A stretch of 64,000 nucleotides of DNA from Cubamyces lactineus. Taxonomy: Eukaryota; Basidiomycota; Agaricomycetes; Polyporales; Polyporaceae. Shown here piece by piece: positions 22,038-33,070 of this stretch. Location: contig JACDTU010000002.1 in the NCBI GenBank assembly GCA_022376465.1, positions 62,001-126,000 of the forward strand, written 5' to 3'. The stretch's first letter is position 1, and the number at the start of each line of letters is the position of its first letter. The notes beneath the pieces are model-generated. The model did not search any database, had not been told where the DNA came from, and worked only from the letters and a program-made list of their open reading frames with translations. The position numbers and the translations under genes are program-made.

Positions 22038-23486
22038 ATGGATCCAGAGCTCTCCGCTGTGCTCAACAAGCTTGGAGCGTCCCAGTCTGCTTTCCCTGCG
22101 GGCAATGTCGCGGAGTCTCGTGCCGCCTGTGAAGCAAACTTCATCGCGCCACACAAGGCATTTCTGCAATCCCATCTGCCATCCGGTGAGTATTCCCACT
22201 TTCCTGGGCTCCCAGTACTACGTTCTGACTATACCTGTTTTAGAGGACACATATACATTGACCGATCACATTGTACCAGTCGATGGCGGCGAGATTACTG
22301 TCAAGTGTATCATACCGATTGTGAGCGACAGAGAGACGTTCCCCGTCCTAGTCAACCTGCATGGAGGCGGTATGTCTTGCCTCTAGGGTTCATACCGTGT
22401 GAGAGCCTAAGCGGGGAGCTGATGGCTGTCGGAAATGCGTATTCTTAGGCTGGTGTCTTAGCAGCACCGAAATGGACGACTACAGCCTACGGATTCGATG
22501 CGTGAAGCATAAGCTCTCCATCGTGAATGTGGAGTATCGGTGCGCAGTAATTAACTCAGCATCGCTCATCAGGCACGACCATGTTTGCACTGCTCAGCCT
22601 AGCTCCGGAATACCCATTCCCGACACCACTCAACGATTGTTATCATGCACTTCGATGGGTATGGTGTCATTCACTCTACAGTAGAGATCTCTGATTATAT
22701 CGCAGGTCGCATCCAACACATCCCTCCTCAAAGCCGATCTCGAGAAAGGCTTCATCGTCGGAGGAGATTCAGCAGGAGGGAATATGAGCGCCGTCTTTGC
22801 TCATATACTTCGAGACGACCCGTTCTTCGAGGGCCGGCGCCTCACCGGCCAGTTGCTCTGTGAGCCACAGGTATGCCACTACGCAGCATATCCAGAGAGG
22901 TGCGTACGGAGCCTAGCTGAGTTGAAATGCAACTGAGACAACTGTTGACGTTCCGGTGCGGCTTGTTCGGACAGCCTGAAGGCGAAGTTCCGGTCCATCT
23001 TCGAACAGACCGGCCAGCCGACTCTTACTCGGGCGATGCTTGACCCGTTCTACGGTACGCATTATGCATATCGCTGTCCAGTCAATCCCCCCTCCCGGGC
23101 GCAGCAATTGCTGAGAGGCTTCGTACTATAGCATGGTACGATGCTATGCCGTCTGATCCGAGGTTCTCGCCACTGCTGTACCCATCTCATGAGGGGCTCC
23201 CAAGAGCGTATATTCAAGCTATGGCTCTGGACCTTCTTCGGGATGATGCGCTCGTCTATGCAGAAGTCCTTCGTGAGGCGGGGGTCGAAGTGGAAGTTGA
23301 TCTGTACGTCCTCACTCTGCGAGCCAAAGTACGGGCAGCTTCGCTGACTAGTTCTGGCCTCATGCGCTCTACAGCCACATAGGAGTACCCCACGCGTTCT
23401 ATTATAGCTTCCCGTCGATCTCTGCTGCGGCAAAAGTGCGAGACGGCGCTGACAGGGGAATCCAATGGTTGCTGAACCATGATTGA
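22038..23486 (+). CDS. alpha/beta hydrolase H3, HSL-type
   Basis: This has the same multi-exon plan as H2. It begins MDPELSAVLNKLGAS and has the APHKAFLQSHLPS block. Motifs: LHGGGW, NVEYRLAPEYPFP, the elbow GGDSAGGN (canonical GDSAG serine), [60 protein letters not shown] and VPHAFYYSFPS. The last exon ends WLLNHD with TGA at 23484-23486. Of the five complete copies, this and H4 keep the classical Asp before the nucleophile. No signal peptide is seen, so it probably acts in the cytosol on an unknown ester. Confidence 0.9.
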
Positions 23487-24049
23487 CTGTATATACGGAC
23501 AACAAGCGGGGCCGTGACGTCCCTTGCACAACTGCCTGAGACGCACCCGCTTGTCCACACCCCCGCCCGTAAGATTGAAATAGCATGGTGACTTGTCTGT
23601 GATATCGTCAATCAGATCCACACTTCCCAGCCGGCACCGTGTCCGACCACAAACAGCTATTTACCTTCCGACTGAGCCTTGCCCGAGGAACAAAGTCTTC
23701 GCCTGGCGACCAGTTCGGGCACGGGCGGCCATATTTGCCTCGCATAGGAGCGCCATGGGACCATCCTGAGGTTGAAGCCGATGTTGAGTCCCTGGGTGTG
23801 TACGAAATCAAGTCAGTAGTGCATACAGCTGCCCGGCCAGCAAAGTTTCGAAGCCACGCCTTGAGTGGTGGCGACGTTCTCATGGCCGCGGTAACACTCG
23901 GTATTTCACACTTTCAGTACCGTCGCTCACACCAATGCATTCAGTCACCTCGGGGAGAACATCCGTCGCCGGTATGCCAGTAATATAAATACATACCGAG
24001 TATGCTTGCACACCGCCAATTCCCTTGTCGACCCACCCACACCGCTAAC
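23487..24049. other. intergenic between H3 and H4
   Basis: Open frames on both strands at 23600-23980 carry no motif I can name. A good TATA box, TATAAAT at 23984-23990, lies about 60 bp before the H4 ATG. Confidence 0.5.
23984..23990 (+). promoter_or_regulatory. TATA box of H4
   Basis: TATAAAT, 60 bp upstream of the ATG at 24050. The spacing is right for a short leader of about 35 nt. Confidence 0.5.
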
Positions 24050-25495
24050 ATGGATCCAGAGTACGCTGCTGCGCTCGAAGAGGCCGGGCTACTCAAGGGC
24101 ATTCCTCTACCCGCCACTGTTGCTGAGACACGCGCCATATCTGACCTCCTCTATATTGGCGTACACAACCAATTCCTCAAGTCCTACTTACCTCCCGGTC
24201 AGTAAACTATGTTTTTCGGGCTCGTGACATGCAAGGCTTGACCACTTCCCTGATCAGAGAACAGATACGTGGTGACAGACCGCTCGGTTCCGGTCAAAGG
24301 CGGGCAGATTACCGTCAGGTGTCTTGTCCCTGCAGTCGAAAACGACGAGGAGACCTTTCCTTTGCTGGTGTACATCCACGGTGGCGGTATGTAACTTTCG
24401 CGACAAACAGCAAACCACTCGTGATCATTGATGGGCGGTCTGGTGGTATCCTCCAGGATGGAGTATGGGGACCGTCGACATGGACGACTACCTCCTCCGA
24501 ATTCAGTGCGTCGAGCATAAGTTATCCATCGTCAACGTCGAGTATAGGTGAGAAACCAACGGTATCACAGTTAACGGCGAGAAACTCACCAACTAGCGAC
24601 TTCAACTTCCAAGACTCGCTCCCGAGCACCCCTTCCCGACACCGCTCGACGACTGCAATGTCGCGCTCAGATGGGTGAGAATCTCCGATCCCACAATGTT
24701 CCGAAAGAAGCCGGCTGACTGGACGTGCGCGATAGGCCGTCTCCAATACATCGTTGTTGAAAGCCGACCTCAGTAAAGGGTTTTTGATCGGAGGCGACTC
24801 GGCAGGCGCGAACATCAGCGTCGTCCTCTCGCACATGGCTCGAGACGACCCATTCTTCGAGGGACGTCGCCTCACAGGACTGTACCTCTGCGAGCCGAAC
24901 ATATGCCACTACACCGTGTATCCGGAGAGGTGCGTTCACACCCCTTTCTGATTCGCGCCATCTTGACAAGGTTCGGGTCCTGGGCAGCCTGAAGTCCAAA
25001 TTCCGGTCGTTTGAAGAATACTCGGACATGCCCACCTTGTCTCGTCAGGCACTCGACCGGCTCAACGGTATGCATCCCATATATGTCGAGCCTCGGTGCT
25101 GTCGCAGCCATGTTGACATATGGGGCTGAAACCCAGGATGGTACAACGCGCCGCCGTCCGACCCCAGGTTCTCGCCGCTACTCTATCCATCTCACCATGG
25201 CCTCCCGCGGACCTATATCCAGGCCATGGAGCTCGATGCGCTGCGCGATGACACGTTCGTCTATGCAGAGGTTCTCCACGAGGCCGGCGTTGAGACCAAG
25301 CTTGACCTGTAAGTGCACCGGTTGCATGATGAGATATTAGAGACGCTTATCATCGTTACCATGACATACCGCAGGAATCTGGGAGTGACACATGCGTTCC
25401 ACTATGGCTTCCCAGGTCTCTCGGCCGCCGCCAAAGTGCGAGAAAACCTCAAGCGAGGTATTAAGTGGCTGTTGAAGGGGGACCAATCCGACTAA
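24050..25495 (+). CDS. alpha/beta hydrolase H4, HSL-type
   Basis: It begins [17 protein letters not shown]. Motifs: [23 protein letters not shown], the elbow [71 protein letters not shown] and [12 protein letters not shown]. The frame is continuous through about eight exons to WLLKGDQSD and TAA at 25493-25495. The pattern GDSAGA (Ala after Gly) also occurs in H5 and H6, placing H4 with them rather than with H2 and H3. It is the third hydrolase in a row on this strand. An ester hydrolase of unknown substrate. Confidence 0.9.
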
Positions 25496-26329
25496 GATGG
25501 GTGACGGTGAAATGAAGGATGTCACTCGCACCAAAGTCAGCGCCCCATACGTTATGGATGTATTCGAATAAGCTACAGTCAGTTCTCGAATCGTTAGGTC
25601 TAGCCCAGTGTTCGAAGGATGATTGGTTCGTCCAGAAGCCGGAGGAATGCACATCAGCGTCAGCCTACTTGACACTCTCCAAAGCGCCCATGTCTGCATT
25701 TCTTGGATCCCACCGTCAATGTCGTGCTCGCGCTGAAGCTGAAAGAGTGTACCCGACGCAGCATAAGTGAGCGCGAGAGCTGTATTTGTCCCCTCGTGCA
25801 ACAATATTACGCCACAGCCGTCAGAGCTTGAGATTATAAAAGAGCGCGCGACGCGCTCAACGACAACGGAGTTCAAGTCGATTACGCAGGGGCAGACCTG
25901 CAGAGTAGGATCGCGGCGTTCCCGACAAGGTTCAAGGATGAGTTAGTCTGTCTCTTGGCGTGTGGGCCTTGGTGGCGTTGCAGCCAGGTACCGACATATC
26001 CTTCACCGTTCCGTACCAGGACACTTATTCTCGTGGTGTTGTACAAAGAAAAAATACTTCGAAAAAATCACGATGATAGATAATCGGAAGCTTTGAAGGT
26101 TGAAGGTGAGTCGATGCATGGACGGCAAGTGAAGAGCCAGACGTACCAGAAAAACGCCCCGTTCGGGCGTCACAGACCCACGGATGCTACCAACGCGAAG
26201 TACAAAGTAGTAGGCCGCCTTCTGGAGGCCAACCAATCAATAGGTGTTGTAAAGACGCGTACCGGGTGATAGATTGTCTGCCAGTAGGCGTCACTTAGTC
26301 CGCTCCCAACCATCAACCATGGAATCTGG
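25496..26329. other. stretch without recognised gene
   Basis: This lies between H4 and the 3' end of the broken F-box gene. A short open frame near 25845-25940 has protein-like composition (DALNDNGVQVDY) but no start, splice sites or family I can identify. Confidence 0.4.
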
Positions 26330-28005
26330 CTACGTACCAAGTGTCTCCCATCCGTGGCATCGCAGCAGCCACTCCCAATCTTCGTTACCAAAGTCACACT
26401 CGCTACGAAAGGTCACCTTTTCCCAACTCCACTCGGCCCAACGGTGCGAAGACGCGGGTTTGCTGAACCATTATATGCGCGGGCCATGGCCTATGAGCTG
26501 CAATTTGGGCAGGACCATATCGGTGAAGGTTGAATAAAGCTGCGATGATGGGTCGAGGATATGCAGATAGTGAAGCCTCGAACGCTTCGTGACCTATAGG
26601 CATATGTTAGGGGATGCGCGGCGTCAGTGGTAGATCGTACACGGGCTGGGATGAGCGCTTTGCGCACCGCGTCGGTAAACATCTCAACCGCTTTGCTGTC
26701 CCACTTCCGCCCATACCCAGAATATCCAAAGAGCAACGCAGTGAGCCCAAGCGGAAGCTTCGCATCAAAGGCCTTCATACTGGCGGCGGAGAGTTTTCGA
26801 TTTGGAGGCCGAGTACTTCAACGTTGGGCAGCAATAGTAAGAGATCGAGGAATGGCCATGGCCCATCGTGTTGGCTTGAAGGAAGGTTCAATCGCCGGAG
26901 CTGGGTCTTCGTCTGCAAGAAGGCGACCAAAGCCTCTACTGGCATTGATGTATCCTCGTCAGGACTCATGCTGCCAACCTGCCAGACCAGCTTGAAGGAC
27001 GTCAAGTTGGGCAGCGATGCTGGCGCCTCTTCCAGAAGCGAGCGCAGAGATGGAACTGCCTGGAGTCCGGTGATCATGAGGCCGAGGGAACAGAGCTTCT
27101 GGCAGTGTTGAAAGATGCTTTTGAGCCCATGGAGAGTATCTGACAAGACGATGAAGAGCTCTGTCAAGTTGCTGGGCATCCCGATCGACGCTCCACCAGC
27201 TCTTAATCCGTCCTCACGAATCCACAGGCGACCAAGAACCGATGATAGCTCCTGCAGGTGGCGCTCAGGCTTCTGTGCAGGATCTATACCGAGGTGACGG
27301 TAAGTTGGGGCCGCTGATTGCTGCATATCCTCTCCTCCAAAGGACAGACGTTTAACATTCTTGAGCAGTGAAAGCGAAGGCCAGATTTCCGACTTGTATC
27401 TGTGGATCCCTAATCAGTCAAGGTTCTCCTCTAGTATCTACGGCGGACTGAAAAATGGTGGGACGTACGGTATGCTGAGTTCAACCAAAGTTGGACCCGA
27501 AGCTTTCGCGATAGTCTGGATTACACGAGCGTTGACCTCCGGCCCTTCTCCGTGCCAGCGGAAAGCCCGTAGATGTCGTAGCGACTCAAGTGAATCCAGC
27601 AGCGCATCTAACGCGATTGTCAGCCCGGATGATGAGATTGAAAGACATGCTATGCAAAAGACCGTACGCATCTCGAAGATCGCTGTACCTGTGGCAAATG
27701 CGCGCACAGACAACACCTTGACGATCCTCGCGAAATCGGGCTCGCGAGCGATGCGTCTCAAAACCTGACAGCTGATGCTATGATTCCGTTCCAAGTCTAC
27801 CTCCGCTTGCATATATGCGAAGTAGGTTTCAAGAGCTCTACATTGAGGTTCCCACGTGCCAAAGCGAATAGTCATATGTGAGAAAAGGGTCGTGCAGCGG
27901 TCTTGAGACCAAGAGGACGGTCCGTTGGGCTTCCCTCGGCAAGCATCGCACGATCATGTGCCAAAGCTCGAGGGGGAGTTCAGAGAAGCTGTTCCCTATA
28001 TGCAT
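26330..28005 (-). pseudogene. broken F-box / leucine-rich gene
   Basis: This is clearly related to the intact gene at 12769-14557 and keeps the same intron positions. It starts MHIGNSFSELPLELWHMIVRCLP and continues RTVLLVSRPLHD. Close to 27885 the frame is lost (about 11 nt are missing relative to the relative) and resumes one frame off at HMTIRFGTWEP. The following leucine-rich exons are open (LRRIAREPDF, LVELSIP, LRRLNLPSSQ). A second frameshift near 26785 separates VEVLGLQIEN from MKAFDAKLPLGLTALL. An in-frame TAA at 26471-26473 interrupts the C-terminal exon just after GHGPRI, before the conserved FGNEDWEWLLR block. Three independent lesions make this a pseudogene unless assembly errors are responsible. 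Confidence 0.8.
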
Positions 28006-28732
28006 AGCACCGCAAATAGCACAGATCTATAACAGTTGAAGGATGGGGAGGTAGCAGACCGGGGCTGAGAAGCTTGTGCATGGACGCGATAGAGATCTAG
28101 AGAGCTGAGCGCGGGCGTCTACGTGTCTTGATTGTTCAGGCGCCCATATCCCTTGCGCGGTCACAATATCCCTTGAGTCGCTCTTTCAACAACAGTTGTA
28201 CCACCTCCAGCCTCCTCCGACAGACTATTTTCTGGCTGACTACTCGTCGCACTGGATATGCCGGCACCGCGCACATCGGAACCACCATGTCATTTCTCAT
28301 GACTCTCTGGGCAGTGGGGACTGGTATGTTGTCGTCGCCGCTGTCGAAATTCGTTAGTTACTAGGTATAGATGCTCAGTATCGCATGCTCTCACATCGCT
28401 TATCGATCAAAGGGCTAGATTAGCAACCACAAGCAAAGGAGCTGAAGCCTGAGCGAGTCATCGTCTTGTGCATACGGGATCCAGTAGAATTCAGACGCTC
28501 CTTTATCAACCAAACCCGGGCGCAATCACCAGGACACCCTCGTGACCGCAATGACGCCTAGGGAGTTCACATTTAGGACATAGTCGCTCGTGATATTCTC
28601 CTCACTGTCGACGATTTGGCAGTAAAATCAGGTATAGATAGTCCATGGGCATATATACAATGCTATGAACGTATCAGTCGTGCGAACCACCCCGGAGCTC
28701 TCTCACCTGCGTCCTCCACAATGCTAGCTAGC
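28006..28732. other. divergent spacer before H5
   Basis: This lies between the broken F-box gene (minus) and H5 (plus). A CATATATAC element near 28650 probably serves H5. No gene is supported. Confidence 0.45.
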
Positions 28733-30143
28733 ATGGATTCAGAGTATGCTGCTGCTCTCGACAAGGCTGTAGCATTCAAAACCATTCGTCCGCCCACCAC
28801 TGTCACCGAAGCTCGCGCTATCTTCGACAACTTCTTCGTCAGCGCGCACAAGACATTCCTTGAACCCCACTTGCCTCCTGGTGAGCGAGCAGACGTTTCC
28901 GCCTCTGCGACATGTCAAGCTCACGTGTGCCCTTGGCAGATTACACGTATGCAGTGACAGATCATCTCATTCCGGTCGACGGCGGAGAGATCTCTGCCAG
29001 ATGTCTTGTACCCGCGGTCGATAACGAGAGCGAGACTTTCCCCGTGCTTGTGTACATCCATGGCGGCGGTATGTGCATTCTATGACTAGGTTTTGATTGG
29101 ACCTCTGATTCGAATGATACCCCTCAGGGTTCAGTCTCGGTGGCATCGAGATGGACGACTATACCCTCAGAATCCGGTGTGTGAGGCACAAGGTCTCTAT
29201 TGTCAACGTTGGTTACCGGTAAGCTATATATCCACCTCTGCAACGAGCTGTTTTTCTTATCCTCTAGCGGCGCACAGATTGGCTCCTGAACATCCCTTCC
29301 CGATCCCAGTCAATGACTGCTACACAGCTCTCAAATGGGTGAGGACTGCAGTCTCGGGGTAGACTCAGCTCACCAATTCCAGACCTATAGACTGCCTCCA
29401 ACGCGGATCTCTTGAAAGGTGATCTCAACAAAGGCTTCCTCATCGGCGGTGAATCTGCTGGCGCGAATATCAGCGCGGTCCTCTCGCATATGGCTCGAGA
29501 TGACCCTTTCTTCGAGGGACGTCGCCTCACGGGCCTATATCTCTGTGAGCCGAATATATGCCACTACGCGGCATACCCGGAGAGGTACACACGCATGCTC
29601 CACTGTACTTCTCCCGGCTGACGACGGTCGCGGCCTGGTACAGCTTGAAGGCGAAGTTCCGATCAGTCGAGGAATTCCCTGCCATGCCTACGCTTTCCCG
29701 TCAGGCGATGGAGCGTTACTACAGTAGGTGTTTGTGCAGAACTCACGCAAACCTCATCCGTCGCTGATAGTCAACGGACAATAGGGTGGTACAATGCCCC
29801 TCCGTCCGACCCCAGGTTCTCGCCGCTTCTGTATCAGTCCCACGAGGGCCTACCGCGGACGTACATTCAAGCCATGGAGCTCGATCCACTCCGCGACGAT
29901 GCGTTCGTGTACGCGGAAGTCCTCCGTGAGGCCGGCGTTGAGATCAAGATGGACTTGTACGCGTCTCAACTGCATACTGAGACACTAACGATACTGATCG
30001 TTCGTCGGATGGGATTGCATAGGAACTCGGGAGTGACGCACGCATTCTACGCTGTGTTCCCTGGTCTCGCGGCAGCCGCCAAAGTGCGAGAGAATGCTGA
30101 GAGGGGATTTGAGTGGTTGCTAAGACGGGAGCAGTCAGCGTAG
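28733..30143 (+). CDS. alpha/beta hydrolase H5, HSL-type
   Basis: The family start [13 protein letters not shown] is at 28733; an in-frame ATG 12 nt upstream (28721, MLAS) is also possible and may be the first in the transcript. Motifs: [23 protein letters not shown] (Gly instead of the usual Glu), the elbow [71 protein letters not shown] and [12 protein letters not shown]. The frame is intact through all exons to LLRREQSA and TAG at 30141-30143. H5 resembles H4 closely over the central exons, suggesting recent duplication. The substrate is unknown. Confidence 0.9.
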
Positions 30144-31017
30144 GGCTGAGCCGAGGTCGGACGAACGCAATGACAGATAGTATTTGCATTTAAGTTGGCG
30201 CCAGACTCCAGTGGAATACACTGACGTTGATTACTCTCACGAGCTCGAAGGCTTGGCGTGCAGTCGTCTTCGCGTACCAACTTGCCTTGAGGACTCAAGA
30301 GTGATGCCCTTAATGCTTGCCACCGCTCTTCCTGGTCGATTTGTGAGTGTCTGGTATGCATCATGTCTTGATTACTCGTCTCATCCTGCCAATATAGACG
30401 TGCCACGCACGCGCTCTAGTACAGCTTCACAATGTTTCTCGTCGCTGCCGAACTGCACATGAGGACCTAATAGAGTGGCTGTTGAGCGACGAATCGTTCA
30501 AAGTAGCAATCAGTGTTTTCGGCTGTGTTAATGACTATGGCGCTAAGGTACCTGCAATAGCACATGCAGCCAGACACCGCTGTCTTGTGCATCATAAGCT
30601 GGCCCTCAAAAGTGAGGCCGGCGCTGTGTGCGGCTCGCCATGCGCGGAAGCTTTGTCGTCTTCCTAACCAGCCTGCCCGCGATCTTTGCCTTACACATGT
30701 CCCTACAGATGATAGCATGCGGTACGCCGGAGCCCGCATACACAACACTTTCATCACGTCCAACCGGAACTCACTACACATTGCAGAATTGGCGCTGACT
30801 GACGAATTACACCCGGAGAGCCGTGGCCGCAAGCAAGGCTGCGGAAGACTACGGCACAATCGCGTCGTAATCATCGTGGGCCAGCACCATTTCTCAGCGC
30901 TCTCGGTTCGAGGAGAGTTATATACGGCAAGATGGCAAGGGTCAAGAGCAAACGGCATCGTTCCATCCTGGATTGTACCCTCGATCTTAAAATCCTAAAC
31001 AGTCTCTCAAGGTGACC
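30144..31017. other. spacer between H5 and H6
   Basis: Frames on both strands lack motifs. TATATAC near 30917 is a possible TATA box for H6 but lies 100 bp upstream of its ATG. Confidence 0.45.
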
Positions 31018-32433
31018 ATGGATCCCGAGTTCGCTGCAGCACTGGCCCAAGCCGGGCTGTTAGACTCGAAAGCGCCGCCGCCTCCGAGCACTGCCGCCGA
31101 GGCCCGCGCTGGATTCGACATGACTGTCTTGCGAGGATACAAGGCGTTTCTTGAGCCTCATTTGCCCCCGAGCGAGTGTTACAGCCATTCATCTCTTGTA
31201 ATATATGCTGATGAGCTCTGGTTCCAGGCAACACCTACACGGTGACGGATCACCGTGTTCTCGTACAGGGTGGAGAGATCTTTGTGAGGTCTCTCGTGCC
31301 TGCGGTGGACGACAAGAGCGAGATGTTCCCCGTGCTTGTGTACATCCATGGCGGAGGTTTGTGCACATTCTGACCACGACCCCAGGCATAAGGTAGGTTG
31401 CGGAGCTGCATATTGATAATCATTTTCAGGGTGGACGATTGGTAGCATCGAGCTGGACGACTATGTTCTTCGAGGCTATTGCGTCAGGCAGAAGATCACC
31501 GTTGTGAACGTCGAATATCGGTGAGCAGTACAAGCAGAGCATATAACAGGCGTCCTTACTATCGTACAGCCTTGCTCCTGAACACCCTTTCCCGACCGCA
31601 GTGGACGATTGCTATGCAGCGCTCAAGTGGGTGAGCATCCACACAACTACCCGCTAGCTCTCCTGCATAAGCTGACAAAGTAGTAGACCGTCTCGAACGC
31701 AGCCCTCCTGAGAGCTGATCTCCGCCAAGGGTTTCTGATTGGCGGCGAGTCGGCAGGCGCGAACATTGCTGCGGCCCTTACACATACCGCACGGGACGAT
31801 CCCTTCTTTGAAGGACGACGCCTTACCGGCCAGCTTCTATGCGAGCCGAGTGTATGCCATCTCGTGGCTTATCCAGAGAGGTGAGATCGTGACCCGAGTA
31901 CTTTGAGGTCATTTGGAAGCTCAGCGCTCATTGTCCTCATCAGCTTGAAACCGAAGTTCAAATCAATCACCGAATTCACAGTAATGCCCCCACTCTCCAA
32001 AGAGATGGTCGAAAAGTTCTACGGTATGATGAACATATATCTGGTCAAGTACGGTACACAACCCATTGGATGCGCATGGCAGGATGGTACAACGCGCCAC
32101 CGTCCGATCCGAGGTTCTCGCCGCTTTTGTACCCATCTCACCAAGGACTTCCCCGAGCCTACATCCAAGCGATGGGCTTCGACCCGCTCCGAGACGACGC
32201 AATCGTTTATGAAGAAGTCCTTCGTGAGGCCGGCGTGGAAACCAAGCTTAATTTGTATGCGTCGACTTCGTTCGCTGAGCTCATCGGAACCGCATTCATG
32301 ATTTCCTGACAGATACCCGGGCGTATCGCATGGGTTCTACTATGGCTTCCCGGGCATCTCGGCTGCTGTGAAAGTACGAGAGGACGCCGAAAAGGGCTTA
32401 AAATTGCTACTCGGGCGCCAAAGCTCGGCGTAA
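31018..32433 (+). CDS. alpha/beta hydrolase H6, HSL-type
   Basis: It begins [15 protein letters not shown]. Motifs: [23 protein letters not shown], the elbow [71 protein letters not shown] and [12 protein letters not shown]; it ends LLLGRQSSA with TAA at 32431-32433. The first intron is odd: where the other copies have GTGAGT this one has GCGAGT (31172), so either a GC-AG intron is used or a GTTACA donor a few bases further on. Both keep the frame into NTYTVTDH. It is the last and most divergent copy of the array, and 7TM gene A lies beyond it in convergent orientation. Confidence 0.88.
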
Positions 32434-33070
32434 GGCTGACGATGAGGCTGCAGGAACGAGCGAAGGTGAACAGTTCCGACTCTGAACGAGATGACCTCTA
32501 TGTACAATAACCGAATGCTACGAAGATGGCTCGAGGCTTCAAGCCGGAGGCTTGAACAAGGTGCAAATGAGACAGATCCATGTCCTCGAACTGTCGGAAC
32601 AGTAGCTTGTTGCGTAGCCGTTCAGTACCCGCCCAGTGCGTCGCGGTATCTGTCCACTCCGGAGAGGTTCGCCGGCGGCCTGTACGACTTTGACCATCCT
32701 TGTCACCAGCTTGACGCACATCGGCACTGCATCTTGCTGTTTGTGACCCCACGCGGCAGGCGAGGGGCACATACGCAATGAGATACCAGCAGACTCGTAG
32801 CCAAGGGCGACAATATGTCTGCCTCGTATCTCGTACATGCGATTGACGACTGGAGCAATCCAACCCGTGCGCTGGGTATTCTGATATAAACACGTTTCCG
32901 GATAAGCACAAGTGACAAAGACGCGGCCCGTACCGTGTACGAAGCATCCCATCTTACAAGCCAATCATAACATACCTATATAAACAGCGAGACAGCGAGG
33001 ACGCCAGCATGCCGTACCCCCGCGCACAGGCGGCGCAGCCAGCCGGCCAGCGGTCCAGGCTCTCAGCAGC
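32434..33070. other. convergent spacer H6 / 7TM A
   Basis: This lies between the stop codons of two convergent genes. Open frames on both strands are unsupported. Confidence 0.5.
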
